A program made the translations under genes and the position numbers. The notes beneath the pieces were generated by a model that made no database searches, was not told the DNA's origin, and worked only from the letters and a program-made list of their open reading frames with translations. Of a DNA stretch of 64,000 nucleotides, positions 25,230-34,083 are shown in pieces; the stretch's first letter is position 1, and the number at the start of each line of letters is the position of its first letter. Origin of the DNA: Flavivirga aquimarina (GTDB taxonomy: Bacteria > Bacteroidota > Bacteroidia > Flavobacteriales > Flavobacteriaceae); assembly GCF_030540835.1 (NCBI RefSeq), contig NZ_JAUOEK010000169.1:44598-108597 (forward strand). Direction: 5' to 3'.

Positions 25230-25655
25230 TTATTGCTGTACAATACTTTTGTCTTTCTTTTCTAATACACTTTTCTTACTAGAATCAATAACTAAGCCCT
25301 TTATTTTTAAAGCGACTGTAGGTGTTTCGGCATTAGATATAACAGTTATTGTTTTTCTAATAGGGTTTACTCTATTTGTATCGTACTTAACTTCAATTTC
25401 TCCGGTTTGTCCTGGTAAAATAGGATCTTTTGGCTTTTTTGGAATAGTACAACCACATGTAGATGAAACTTTAGAAATTATAAGAGGTGCATCTCCGGTG
25501 TTTGTGAATTCAAAAGTACGTACACCATTAGATCCTTTTTCGATAGTTCCATAATCGATTGTATCAGACTTAAATTCTATTTTTGCTACTTTATCTTGTG
25601 CGTATACAGAAAAACTGACTAGTCCGATAAATAAAATTGTAAATAACTGTTTCAT
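25230..25655 (-). CDS. DUF1573 domain protein, exported
   Basis: About 141 residues. The signal peptide MKQLFTILFIGLVSFSVYAQ is followed by an Ig-like DUF1573 domain: FKSDTIDYGTIEKGSNGVRTFEFTNTGDAPLIISKVSSTCGCTIP. The two cysteines in STCGCT are the family's hallmark. I shorten the frame to the ATG at 25655, because the longer version adds residues before a clear signal peptide. DUF1573 proteins are abundant in Bacteroidota and are thought to act in the periplasm; no precise function is known. Confidence 0.88.
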   Translation of the reverse strand: MKQLFTILFIGLVSFSVYAQDKVAKIEFKSDTIDYGTIEKGSNGVRTFEFTNTGDAPLIISKVSSTCGCTIPKKPKDPILPGQTGEIEVKYDTNRVNPIRKTITVISNAETPTVALKIKGLVIDSSKKSVLEKKDKSIVQQ

Positions 25656-25700
25656 TTGTCTATTTTTTATTGTTTTTATAAGGTAAAATGCCATTTGCAT

Positions 25701-26059
25701 TATATTAAACTGATCTAAAACTTATTAAGATTTAAGTAATGTTTGATTCACTACTTTCAACCATAAATTCATGTCAAACATACTTACTTTTTCTACAATC
25801 TGCAAAAATATTAGATATATTACAGACATATTAACATATTCAACTAAGTTAAAAGTACGTATAACTTTTCTGAATAAACCTACCATAAATGTTAAATATT
25901 CAACGACCTCTGTTTTATGAATGATATTTATGGTTTCTATCTATAATAATCTTTATTTTTTTACTGTTTTTGAACCAGCTAGGCTTAATTTGCATATTAA
26001 AATATCATTTATTAATGAAATTAATAGCTAGGCTCATTTCACAGAAAAAGAAATATAAG
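25701..26059. other. Gene-free gap between the DUF1573 gene and valS
   Basis: No ORF of note. The stretch is AT-rich with a 9-base direct repeat, AGCTAGGCT, at 25977-25985 and 26026-26034. The valS promoter element follows at its right end. The promoter of the DUF1573 gene should lie at its left end, but I see no clear match to the consensus. Confidence 0.5.
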
Positions 26060-26067
26060 TACTTTTG
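26060..26067 (+). promoter_or_regulatory. Bacteroidota -7 element for valS
   Basis: TACTTTTG matches TAnnTTTG exactly and lies 30 bases before the ATG at 26098, giving a short leader. The -33 element is weak. Confidence 0.65.
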
Positions 26068-26097
26068 CACATCAATGTTCAAAAACTATTCCAAAGT

Positions 26098-28791
26098 ATG
26101 CAAATACCTTCAAAATATGAAGCTAGTCAGGTAGAAAACAAATGGTATGATTACTGGATGAAACATAATTATTTTCATTCAGAGCCAGATGAAAGAGAGC
26201 CATATACTATAGTAATACCTCCGCCAAACGTAACCGGTGTTTTACACATGGGGCATATGCTTAATAATACCATTCAGGATGTATTAATTCGTCGTGCACG
26301 ATTACAAGGCAAAAATGCTTGTTGGGTACCGGGTACGGATCATGCATCTATTGCTACCGAGGCTAAAGTAGTTGCTAAATTAAAAGAGCAGGGCATTGAT
26401 AAAAACGATTTGTCTCGCGACGAATTTTTAAAACATGCTTGGGATTGGACACATGAATATGGAGGGGTTATTCTAGAACAGCTTAAAAAGTTAGGGTGTT
26501 CTTGTGATTGGGAGCGAACTAAATTTACAATGGATGATGACATGAGTGAAGCAGTCATCAAGGTGTTTGTGGATTTGTTTAATAAAGGCTTAATTTATCG
26601 CGGTTACCGTATGGTAAACTGGGATCCAGAAGCAAAAACAACTTTGTCTGATGAAGAGGTAATTCATGAAGAGCGACAAGGAAATTTGTATTACCTTAAA
26701 TATAAAATCTTCACCCCGAACCTCTCCGAAGGAGAGGGAGAGCGTGAGAGTTCACCTCCTTCAGAGGGGTTAGGGGAGGAATATCTAACCATAGCAACAA
26801 CACGCCCAGAAACTATTTTTGGAGATACAGCTATTTGTATTAATCCAAATGATGAGAGGTTTCAGCATTTACGAGGAAAAAAAGCTATAGTGCCCATATG
26901 TAATCGCGTTGTCCCTATTATTGAGGATGATTATGTAGACGTTGAGTTTGGTACGGGCTGTCTTAAAGTAACGCCGGCACACGATGAAAACGATAAGAAT
27001 TTAGGAGATAAACATAATCTGGAAGTTATAGACATTTTTAATGAAGATGCTTCTTTGAATAGTTTTGGACTGCATTTTGAAGGGCAAGACCGCTTTGTGG
27101 CCAGAAAAGCAGTTGCTAAAGAATTGGAAGAAACAGGTGTTTTAGTAAAAACCGAAACCCATATTAATAAAGTAGGAACCTCCGAAAGAACAAAAGCTGT
27201 TATAGAACCACGCTTAAGCGACCAATGGTTTTTAAAAATGGAAGATTTGGTAAAACCTGCAATTAAAGCGGTTTTAGGTGATGCCCCTGAAATTAATCTG
27301 TTTCCTAAGAAATTTGAAAACACCTATCGTCATTGGATGGAAAATATTCGCGATTGGAATATATCACGTCAATTACTTTGGGGACAACAAATTCCGGCTT
27401 ATTACTACGGAGATGGAAAAGAAGACTTTGTAGTAGCAGAAAATATAGAAAGTGCATTAAAATTAGCACAAGAGAAGACTTCAAACTCTGGGCTTCAGGC
27501 CTCTGATTTAAAACAAGATACCGATGCTTTAGATACTTGGTTTAGCTCGTGGTTATGGCCAATAAGTGTTTTTGACGGGATAAGAAACCCAGAAAATGAT
27601 GATATAAAATACTATTACCCGACAAACGACTTGGTAACAGGGCCTGATATTTTATTCTTTTGGGTAGCACGTATGATAATCTCTGGGTATGAGTATAAAG
27701 ATGAGAAACCATTTAGCAATGTATATTTAACAGGGTTGGTTCGCGATAAGCAACGACGTAAAATGGCTAAACAACTTGGTAATTCGCCAGATGCCTTAAA
27801 GCTTATAGAGACATATGGAGCAGGCGGTGTTCGTGTTGGTTTGTTATTAAGCTCTGCTGCTGGTAACGATTTAATGTTTGATGAGGCACTTTGTCAACAA
27901 GGGAAAGGTTTTGTAAACAAAATTTGGAATGCGTATCGTTTAGTTGACGGATGGGATACAGATACCAATATAGAACAGCCAGAGTCTAGTAAAATAGCGA
28001 TAGATTGGTACGAATCTAAATTCCAGAAAGCTTTAATTGAAATTGAAGACCATTTTAGTAAGTACAGGTTGAGTGATGCGCTAATGACGATTTACAAGCT
28101 TATTTTTGATGATTTTTGCGGCTGGTTTTTAGAAATGATCAAACCAGGATATCAACAACCTATTGATGCTAAAACATTAAAAAGTGTTATTGCCATTTTT
28201 GAAGATAATTTAAAAATAGTACACCCTTTTATGCCCTTTTTAACAGAAGATATATGGCATTATATAGCAAACAGAACTCCGGAAGAAGCTTTAATTGTTG
28301 CAAAATGGCCAGAGTCTAAACAAATTAATGAAGCTTTAATTAATGAGTTTGAATTTGCTTCGGAAGTTATTTCTGGGATTAGAAATATTAGAAAACAAAA
28401 GAACATAGCTTTTAAAGATGCTATTGGATTCTCTATAATTAATAATGAGAAGGTAAATAAAACATTTGATAGTATTATTTCCAAATTGGGGAATTTAGAG
28501 AGCATCGATTACGTTTCTAATGCCATTGATGGTGCTTTAACTTTTAGAGTAAAGTCTAATGAGTATTTTATACCAATGGCTGGTAGCATTGATGTAGAAG
28601 CAGAAATTAAAAAATTAACAGAAGAATTAAATTATACAGAAGGCTTTTTAAAATCGGTACAAAAGAAACTCTCTAACGAACGTTTTGTTGCCGGTGCACC
28701 AGAACAAGTAGTTGCTAGTGAGAAGAAAAAAGAGGCTGATGCTTTGGCAAAAATTGAAACCCTTAAAGCGAGTTTGGCTAGTTTGAATTAG
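26098..28791 (+). CDS. valS: Valyl-tRNA synthetase with an in-frame repeat insertion
   Basis: 897 residues. This class I synthetase charges tRNA-Val. HIGH appears as PPPNVTGVLHMGHM, and the editing domain has TIATTRPETIFGDTAICINPND and GCLKVTPAHDENDKN. KMSKS appears as RRKMAKQLGNSPD, and the C-terminal coiled tail is present. The ATG at 26098 gives MQIPSKYEASQVENKWYDYW, the usual start; the TTG further upstream lies inside the promoter. Just before the editing domain, about 23 residues (FTPNLSEGEGERESSPPSEG and flanks) are encoded by a palindromic repeat at 26711-26780. The insert keeps the frame and lies before a conserved block, at a surface-loop position. Confidence 0.96.
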   Translation: MQIPSKYEASQVENKWYDYWMKHNYFHSEPDEREPYTIVIPPPNVTGVLHMGHMLNNTIQDVLIRRARLQGKNACWVPGTDHASIATEAKVVAKLKEQGIDKNDLSRDEFLKHAWDWTHEYGGVILEQLKKLGCSCDWERTKFTMDDDMSEAVIKVFVDLFNKGLIYRGYRMVNWDPEAKTTLSDEEVIHEERQGNLYYLKYKIFTPNLSEGEGERESSPPSEGLGEEYLTIATTRPETIFGDTAICINPNDERFQHLRGKKAIVPICNRVVPIIEDDYVDVEFGTGCLKVTPAHDENDKNLGDKHNLEVIDIFNEDASLNSFGLHFEGQDRFVARKAVAKELEETGVLVKTETHINKVGTSERTKAVIEPRLSDQWFLKMEDLVKPAIKAVLGDAPEINLFPKKFENTYRHWMENIRDWNISRQLLWGQQIPAYYYGDGKEDFVVAENIESALKLAQEKTSNSGLQASDLKQDTDALDTWFSSWLWPISVFDGIRNPENDDIKYYYPTNDLVTGPDILFFWVARMIISGYEYKDEKPFSNVYLTGLVRDKQRRKMAKQLGNSPDALKLIETYGAGGVRVGLLLSSAAGNDLMFDEALCQQGKGFVNKIWNAYRLVDGWDTDTNIEQPESSKIAIDWYESKFQKALIEIEDHFSKYRLSDALMTIYKLIFDDFCGWFLEMIKPGYQQPIDAKTLKSVIAIFEDNLKIVHPFMPFLTEDIWHYIANRTPEEALIVAKWPESKQINEALINEFEFASEVISGIRNIRKQKNIAFKDAIGFSIINNEKVNKTFDSIISKLGNLESIDYVSNAIDGALTFRVKSNEYFIPMAGSIDVEAEIKKLTEELNYTEGFLKSVQKKLSNERFVAGAPEQVVASEKKKEADALAKIETLKASLASLN
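26711..26780. repeat. Palindromic REP/MITE-like repeat inside valS
   Basis: A GC-rich block in AT-rich coding sequence. The left arm contains CCTCTCCGAAGGAGAGG, a perfect 7-base stem at 26721-26737. The right arm, CACCTCCTTCAGAGGGG and onward, is roughly its inverted copy across the centre AGCGTGAGAG, so the whole block is one long imperfect palindrome. It is read in frame as about 23 residues of ValS. Confidence 0.8.
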
Positions 28792-28875
28792 TGTTCAGTG
28801 TTCAGTCACAGTATTCAGTTTTTCTTGGCGTCTTTGTGCCTCAGCGAGAATTTTAATGCTCAGTATTCAATTACA
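28792..28875. repeat. Heptamer (AGTRTTC) array with GCGTCTTTG motif, copy A
   Basis: Directly after the valS stop, imperfect 7-base units (AGTGTTC, AGTGTTC, AGTCAC, AGTATTC) are followed by GGCGTCTTTGTGCCTCAGCG and then another CAGTATTC. Similar arrays follow ribH and the endonuclease-like gene. The remaining bases to 28946 hold degenerate copies of the same motif. Confidence 0.7.
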
Positions 28876-28946
28876 GGTGTTGGTGATGTCCAGTAGGAAG
28901 TATTCGGTGCCCAATAGCAGGTAAAGCTAGTGTTGGCTGCTGTAGT

Positions 28947-29441
28947 TTAATGTTCAGTATAACTAATACTATCACCAACAGAAAGCGACCAAGTATCAAC
29001 CATACCGGCATTAATTTCCAGTACATATTTTGCAGGAAATTTAGAAGGTAATGAGCTTTCATCAAAAGGTTTAGCATTTTTCTGAAAGCTCACTATGTTT
29101 TTGTTTTCGTTTATATAAATTAAGTCTAAAGGTATTTTGACGTTTTTCATATAGAAGAAACGTTCTCTAACATCCTCAAACACAAATAGCATACCTTGTT
29201 TTGTTTCCATAGAATCTCTATACATTAATCCCGTTTGAATATCGAAATCGGTGTCGGCTATTTCAATATCGAGTTTTACCAGTGTAGAATCAACAGATTT
29301 AAAAATGGTAAGTTCCCCTTCTTTTTTAAAAGCAATTTCGGTTTGTTTTATTACTTTTTTATTTTCTTTACAAAACGACATATTTAAAATTAAACCACTC
29401 GAAATTATAAAAGTTACTAAAGGGAAACGTTTAAAAAACAT
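28947..29441 (-). CDS. DUF192 family exported protein
   Basis: About 164 residues. A signal peptide or lipoprotein-type leader (MFFKRFPLVTFIISSGLILNMSFCK) is followed by the DUF192 domain, with LDIEIADTDFDIQTGLMYRDSM, QGMLFVFEDVRERFFYMKNVKIPLDLIYI and KYVLEINAGMVD. The start is set at 29441 because a longer frame would read into lgt. The two genes are then separated by one base on the same strand. DUF192 proteins are small, often periplasmic, and of unknown function. Confidence 0.88.
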   Translation of the reverse strand: MFFKRFPLVTFIISSGLILNMSFCKENKKVIKQTEIAFKKEGELTIFKSVDSTLVKLDIEIADTDFDIQTGLMYRDSMETKQGMLFVFEDVRERFFYMKNVKIPLDLIYINENKNIVSFQKNAKPFDESSLPSKFPAKYVLEINAGMVDTWSLSVGDSISYTEH

Positions 29442-29442
29442 A

Positions 29443-30372
29443 TTATTTAACAGCTGTTTTTGGTTTGTAAATAAACATAAAATATAAACCAATAAGAATA
29501 AATGGGATACTAAGCCATTGCCCGGTATTTAAATTAGCCCAATTAATGTATTCTTCTCCTTGAGGTTCCTTTGTAAATTCTATAAAGAAACGAATGGTCC
29601 ATAGTAAGATTAAAAACAGCCCGAATAAAAAACCTGTTTGTTCTCTTTTTTTAGTTTTAGAATAGAAGTACCATAAAATTAAAAACACAAAAATATAACA
29701 GAAAGATTCGTATAGCTGCGATGGGTGTCTATAAGGGACTTTTTCCAGCAATTCTGTAAATTGAGGATTATCGGTTACGGCATTGTATGCTTTTTGTACA
29801 TCTTTAATTCCTGTAAGTTGTGTAATTTGACCCTTGTAGTATTCGTCTTGAATAAAACGAACTCCTAAATTAGAGTCGGTAACTTTACCAATAATTTCAG
29901 AATTGATAAAATTTCCAATTCTTATAAAAATAGCTCCAGAAGCAACCGATATAACAACACGATCTAAGACCCATAATAATGATTTGTATTTATACTTTTT
30001 ACGATACAAATACATACCTATTATAATACCTATAGCAGCGCCATGGCTTGCTAATCCTTGAAAGCCGGTAAATTCAAAGCCTCCTTTAAATTTGAATGGT
30101 AAAAAAATGCTAAAAAAGTCTTGCGATATTAATTCCGATTGATAAAACAAAACATGACCCAAACGTGCCCCTAGCATAGTTGCTAACACGGTGTAAATAA
30201 ATAACGGATCTAGATAGTCTAAAGATATTTTTTCTTTAGTAAAAATACGCTTCATAATATACCAGCCAATTATAAAGGCAACGACCCACATAAGACTGTA
30301 GAAATGCAATTTGAAATTTCCAACAATGTCAATTCCAGTTACAGGATTCCAATCAAATTTTAATGTATGCAT
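29443..30372 (-). CDS. lgt: Prolipoprotein diacylglyceryl transferase
   Basis: 309 residues with about seven membrane spans. Lgt transfers diacylglycerol to the lipobox cysteine of prolipoproteins. The signature arginine and glycine positions appear in GARLGHVLFYQ, FQGLASHGAAIGIIIG, RIGNFINSEIIGK and YRHPSQLYESF. The N-terminus begins just inside the membrane as usual. It is well placed in a cluster with lipoprotein genes (cyclophilin-FKBP and GldI). Most of the window's exported proteins depend on it. Confidence 0.95.
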   Translation of the reverse strand: MHTLKFDWNPVTGIDIVGNFKLHFYSLMWVVAFIIGWYIMKRIFTKEKISLDYLDPLFIYTVLATMLGARLGHVLFYQSELISQDFFSIFLPFKFKGGFEFTGFQGLASHGAAIGIIIGMYLYRKKYKYKSLLWVLDRVVISVASGAIFIRIGNFINSEIIGKVTDSNLGVRFIQDEYYKGQITQLTGIKDVQKAYNAVTDNPQFTELLEKVPYRHPSQLYESFCYIFVFLILWYFYSKTKKREQTGFLFGLFLILLWTIRFFIEFTKEPQGEEYINWANLNTGQWLSIPFILIGLYFMFIYKPKTAVK

Positions 30373-30384
30373 ACGTTTTATTTT

Positions 30385-31512
30385 TTACTTTAAAAGTTCT
30401 AAAATTTCAACCTCAAAAATGATATTGGATTTTGCTGGAATTCCTCTACCTCCAGCTTCTCCATAAGCTAAATGATAGGGGATAAATAAGGTTGCCTTAT
30501 CTCCAACATTTAATTGTTGTAATCCTTCTTTAAAACCAGCAATCATACTGGCATCCGGGCCAATATCTGCTGTAATAGGTTGGTATCTATTGGCTGCTTT
30601 AAGTTTTTCATTTACAGCATCTAAAGCTTCAGCTGTTTTTAAATTACTGGTTTGCAGTAGTTTTCCATTTTCAAAATATACAGCATAATGAGTAAGTACA
30701 CTGGCATTTTCTGGTAATTTTTCACCAGAGCCTTTTTCGGTAATAATATATTGTAAGCCAGAAGGTAGCGTAATAGCTTCAGCTCGTTGTTTGTCAAATT
30801 TTTCTTTAGTGGCTTTTAAAATCGCTTCTTTTTTTGCTTTTCTTTCTTTTTCTTTACGCTCTGCTTCTGCAAAATGATTGTTAAATGTATTTGGAGCATC
30901 AAAAGATTTAGCTTCTTTACCTTTTCTTATAATGTTTAGTTCTTTAATTACAACATCTTCTACGGGTCTGTTTCTAGATGCGGTTTTTACATTAGAAATA
31001 CTGTCTTGAACATTTATACCTATCACTAACTCACCAAAAACATTATACCCGTTGTCTAAGTAAGGTTTTGGAACTTCGGTAATAAAGAATTGACTTCCGT
31101 TTGTATTGCGCCCTGAGTTTGCCATAGATAAAATACCGGGTTTATCATGTTTTAAATCCGGATGAAACTCGTCTGTGAACTTATAACCAGGACTTCCATT
31201 ACCAGTACCGGTAGGGTCACCTCCCTGAATCATAAATTCATTAATGACACGATGAAAAATAAGTCCATTATAGAATTTTTTTCCTTTATAAATACTATCT
31301 ACCATGGTATTAGTGCCTTCTGCTAATGATACAAAATTCGCAACCGTTATAGGAGCTTTTTTTTGTGCTAATTTTGCAACCATAATACCTTCTGTAGTAA
31401 TAAATTCTGCATATAACCCATCTTCAAGATCTGGATATTGGGTTTTGCATGAGGTTAAAGTTATTAAAAAAGTAATTAATAAAATTTTGATTGAATTTTT
31501 TAAAATGGTCAT
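30385..31512 (-). CDS. Cyclophilin-FKBP fusion peptidyl-prolyl isomerase, lipoprotein
   Basis: 375 residues. A lipoprotein signal with cysteine 22 (LITLTSCK) precedes a cyclophilin domain (about 35-200) with FHRVINEFMIQGGDPTGTG and SQFFIT. A charged, helical linker (about 210-245) leads into an FKBP domain (about 250-375) with SGLQYIITEKGSG, MIAGFKEGLQQLNVGDKATL and GIPAKSNIIFEVEILEL. Two unrelated prolyl isomerase folds joined in one chain define the rare dual-family immunophilins reported from flavobacteria and some protists. It is predicted to fold proteins in the periplasm. It lies one base downstream of gldI, another FKBP-type lipoprotein. Confidence 0.93.
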   Translation of the reverse strand: MTILKNSIKILLITFLITLTSCKTQYPDLEDGLYAEFITTEGIMVAKLAQKKAPITVANFVSLAEGTNTMVDSIYKGKKFYNGLIFHRVINEFMIQGGDPTGTGNGSPGYKFTDEFHPDLKHDKPGILSMANSGRNTNGSQFFITEVPKPYLDNGYNVFGELVIGINVQDSISNVKTASRNRPVEDVVIKELNIIRKGKEAKSFDAPNTFNNHFAEAERKEKERKAKKEAILKATKEKFDKQRAEAITLPSGLQYIITEKGSGEKLPENASVLTHYAVYFENGKLLQTSNLKTAEALDAVNEKLKAANRYQPITADIGPDASMIAGFKEGLQQLNVGDKATLFIPYHLAYGEAGGRGIPAKSNIIFEVEILELLK

Positions 31513-31513
31513 T

Positions 31514-32059
31514 TTAATTAGTTTGATTTTGGGTAATAGAATTTACTGTAACTTCACAAATTATAGGTGTACTACGACCTATTTTGTTTTCATCGCCATA
31601 ATAACCATATGCTTTTTGTGACGGAAAAAGAAAGGTAATAGTTTCTCCAATTTTCATTAGTTTTAAACCTTCACGTAAACCCGTAAACAGTTCTTGTTTA
31701 TCCATAGCATAGGTCTGGGTTTTAATATCTTCTTTTGAATATATCAGGCTGCCATCCAATGCTTTTACGTTGTAATTATAGTTTACAATATCTCCAAAAA
31801 GAGGCGTTTGTAATGTGTCTGTTTCTATTTTGTTATTGTAGTAATACCAGAAGCCGTTTTTTGAAGCTATATAACTTTTGTTTTGTGCTTGCATAATTTT
31901 TTCTATAGAAGCCTGTTCTTGTGCATTGAGTTTTTTATTTCGTTCTACCGAAGCATCTATAAAAGAACCAGTCTTTACAGAAATGGGGCGTCTGGTTTCA
32001 GGTGTTTTACAGTTTAATGCCAGTAAAACAATGGCTAATGTTAATAATTTATTCATCAT
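31514..32059 (-). CDS. gldI: Gliding motility-associated peptidyl-prolyl isomerase
   Basis: 181 residues with a lipoprotein signal (LLTLAIVLLALNCK). The FKBP-type domain includes FGDIVNYNYNVKALDGSLIYS, LFTGLREGLKLMKIGETITFLFPSQKAYGYYG and PIICEVTVNSI. GldI is an outer-envelope FKBP needed for gliding motility in Flavobacterium and is a good marker of the group. The neighbours are another isomerase fusion and a DHH phosphoesterase, whose stop it overlaps by 11 bases. A second methionine follows immediately, so the start could be three bases later. Confidence 0.92.
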   Translation of the reverse strand: MMNKLLTLAIVLLALNCKTPETRRPISVKTGSFIDASVERNKKLNAQEQASIEKIMQAQNKSYIASKNGFWYYYNNKIETDTLQTPLFGDIVNYNYNVKALDGSLIYSKEDIKTQTYAMDKQELFTGLREGLKLMKIGETITFLFPSQKAYGYYGDENKIGRSTPIICEVTVNSITQNQTN

Positions 32060-33068
32060 TTAGGGCTTTATTATAACTAGGCAATATACTAATAAATTTA
32101 GCAACAGTTGCCTCTAGTGACAAATCGCTTTTTCCACCAGCAGCATTAGTATGACCACCACCACCAAAATGGGCTCTGGATAATTCGTTAACAGAAAAAT
32201 TTCCTTTTGAGCGTAATGATATTTTTATAATGCCTTCTTGTTTATCTTCAATAAAAATAGCAGCTAGGATAGTATTTTTTAATGATAAGGCATAATTTAC
32301 AACGCCTTCAGTATCCCCTTTTTTATAATCGTATTTAAATAACTCTTCTTGAGAAAGTGTTATATAAGCTGTTCTTGATTCTGGTATGACTTTTAAATTA
32401 CTTAATGCACAACCAAGTAGTTGCAAGCGTTCGTAGCTATTTGTATCGTAAACATTGTTATGAATTTCTGTGTTTTTGGCTCCTTTTTCAATAAGTTGAG
32501 CTATTATTTGGTGTGTTTTACTAGTAGTAGATAAAAACCTAAAAGAACCAGTATCTGTCATGATACCAACATATAAGCAAGTCGAAATGTTGATGTCTAT
32601 TAGGTGCGTATCGCCTAACATATCAATAAAATGATAGACCATTTCGCATGTAGAACTCATACTAACATCACTAAACATGTAAGTAGCATAATTATCGGGT
32701 GCTTGGTGATGATCAATCATGATTTTTAGAGCATGACTTTTAGCTAATATAGTTTCCATGCTACCAGCTCTATGAAAAGCATTAAAATCTAAGGTAAATA
32801 TAATATCTGCAGCCTCAATTAATGCATTGCATTTTTTAGTCTGAGAATCATGCTTTAATATCATACCGTTTCCGGGTATCCATTTTAAGAAAGTAGGAAA
32901 ATCGTTAGGAACTAAAACATGTACGTCGTGATTGCCTTTTAAAAGATAATGATAGAGGCCAAGCGTAGAACCGATAGCATCGCCATCTGGGTTTTTATGA
33001 GATACTATTACGATCTTTTTTTTAGTGGATAATAGTTGTTTTATGCTTGTGATGTCTTGTGTATTCAT
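32049..33068 (-). CDS. DHH-family phosphoesterase, NrnA-like
   Basis: 339 residues. The DHH domain is complete: VSHKNPDGDAIGSTLGLYHYL (motif I), TLDFNAFHR (motif II), MIDHHQAPDNYATYMF (motif III) and TDTGSFRF (motif IV). The C-terminal DHHA1 domain ends with AHFGGGGHTNAAGG. This pattern matches NrnA-type enzymes that degrade short oligonucleotides and dephosphorylate pAp, although some relatives cleave cyclic di-AMP products. It is soluble. It overlaps gldI at its end, an arrangement I believe is common in flavobacteria. Confidence 0.92.
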   Translation of the reverse strand: MNTQDITSIKQLLSTKKKIVIVSHKNPDGDAIGSTLGLYHYLLKGNHDVHVLVPNDFPTFLKWIPGNGMILKHDSQTKKCNALIEAADIIFTLDFNAFHRAGSMETILAKSHALKIMIDHHQAPDNYATYMFSDVSMSSTCEMVYHFIDMLGDTHLIDINISTCLYVGIMTDTGSFRFLSTTSKTHQIIAQLIEKGAKNTEIHNNVYDTNSYERLQLLGCALSNLKVIPESRTAYITLSQEELFKYDYKKGDTEGVVNYALSLKNTILAAIFIEDKQEGIIKISLRSKGNFSVNELSRAHFGGGGHTNAAGGKSDLSLEATVAKFISILPSYNKALNDE

Positions 33069-33105
33069 AGCTGACGAAGATACAACTTTTTAAAATTGGA
33101 TAAAC

Positions 33106-33135
33106 TTGTTTTTAATCGGAAAAGCATTACTTTTG
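33106..33135 (+). promoter_or_regulatory. Promoter of ndk (-33 TTG, -7 TACTTTTG)
   Basis: TTG at 33106-33108 and TACTTTTG at 33128-33135 are separated by 19 bases, a good match to the Bacteroidota sigma-A consensus. The ATG of ndk follows 22 bases later. Confidence 0.75.
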
Positions 33136-33156
33136 CTGCAAAATTAAAACAATATA

Positions 33157-33576
33157 ATGGCAACGAATAAAACATTTACAATGCTTAAGCCAGATGCTGT
33201 TGAAAAAGGACACATTGGCGCAATATTAGAAAAAATTTCAGCTTCAGGATTTAGAATCGTAGCAATGAAATTAACACAAATGACAAAAGCTGATGCAGAA
33301 GCTTTTTATGCAATACATAATGAGCGTCCATTTTTTGCTGATTTAGTTGAATATATGACTCGTGGCCCTATTGTTGCAGCTATTTTAGAAAAAGACAACG
33401 CTGTTGAGGATTTTAGAACATTAATAGGAGCAACAAACCCTGCTGATGCAGCTGAAGGAACGATTCGTAAACTATATGCAGCGTCTATTGGAGAAAATGC
33501 TGTACACGGTAGTGATAGTGACGAAAATGCAGCTATTGAAGGTGCTTTTCATTTTTCCGGGAGAGAGATGTTTTAA
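33157..33576 (+). CDS. ndk: Nucleoside diphosphate kinase
   Basis: 139 residues. Ndk balances nucleoside triphosphate pools by phosphate transfer through a histidine. The start [19 protein letters not shown], the KMTQ-like helix and the catalytic histidine in [20 protein letters not shown] (about residue 118) are exactly as expected. Length is normal. It has its own strong promoter and terminator and stands alone between divergent and convergent genes. Confidence 0.97.
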   Translation: MATNKTFTMLKPDAVEKGHIGAILEKISASGFRIVAMKLTQMTKADAEAFYAIHNERPFFADLVEYMTRGPIVAAILEKDNAVEDFRTLIGATNPADAAEGTIRKLYAASIGENAVHGSDSDENAAIEGAFHFSGREMF

Positions 33577-33605
33577 GTTATTTGGAAAGAAGAAATTATA
33601 TAAAA

Positions 33606-33640
33606 AAAGCCTGTAACAAATACTGTTACAGGTTTTTTAT
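33606..33640 (+). terminator. Rho-independent terminator after ndk
   Basis: GCCTGTAACA pairs with TGTTACAGGT around a five-base loop and is followed by a T run. Confidence 0.85.
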
Positions 33641-33738
33641 TTTAAAAAGTATTAAATTACTTTCATATTTTTTGCATTTATTTCTTTTTAAAAATTTCTA
33701 CATTATAATTAACTATAATTTAGAGTTTTTGTAATAAA

Positions 33739-33767
33739 AAAGTCTACCATTATAAATGATAGACTTG
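33739..33767 (-). terminator. Rho-independent terminator after the cold shock gene
   Basis: AAGTCTA-CCAT pairs with ATGA-TAGACTT around a short loop. Read on the minus strand the stem is followed by TTTTTT, 28 bases beyond the cold shock stop. Confidence 0.75.
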
Positions 33768-33794
33768 TAATTGTAAATTGTTAAAGTATATACG

Positions 33795-33986
33795 TTAGAC
33801 TACTTTTACGTTTACGGCGTTTAATCCTTTTCTACCTTCTTGTAGATCGAATTCTACTGTATCACCTTCACGAATTTCATCGATAAGTCCTGAAATGTGT
33901 ACGAAATGTTCTTTGTTGTTGTCTTCTTCAACGATAAATCCAAAACCTTTAGAATCATTGAAAAATTTTACGGTACCTTTACTCAT
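33795..33986 (-). CDS. Cold shock-domain RNA-binding protein
   Basis: 63 residues, a bare cold shock domain. RNP-1 is SKGFGFIVEED and RNP-2 is HFVHISGL; the start MSKGTVKFFNDSKGFGFI is classical. It binds single-stranded RNA or DNA and acts as an RNA chaperone. Whether this copy is cold-induced or constitutive cannot be read from the short leader. It ends in its own terminator. Confidence 0.95.
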   Translation of the reverse strand: MSKGTVKFFNDSKGFGFIVEEDNNKEHFVHISGLIDEIREGDTVEFDLQEGRKGLNAVNVKVV

Positions 33987-34083
33987 TGTATTGTTTATAT
34001 AAAAATTAAGTCACAAATATAGTATAAATAATCGTAGCTTTTTTGTTTTTTATAAAAATTTCGCATAAATTACCCTTGTGTAA

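Noticed and set aside
25656..25700. Longer N-terminus for the DUF1573 protein
   Set aside because: It adds residues before a complete signal peptide starting at the ATG at 25655, which would hide the export signal.
26711..26780. Frameshift or sequencing error in valS at the unusual SEGEGERESSPPSEG segment
   Set aside because: The reading frame is intact on both sides and the insert length is a multiple of three. The palindromic arms identify it as a repeat insertion instead.
29442..29492. Longer N-terminus for the DUF192 protein
   Set aside because: The extension reads into the end of lgt and precedes a clean leader peptide beginning at 29441.
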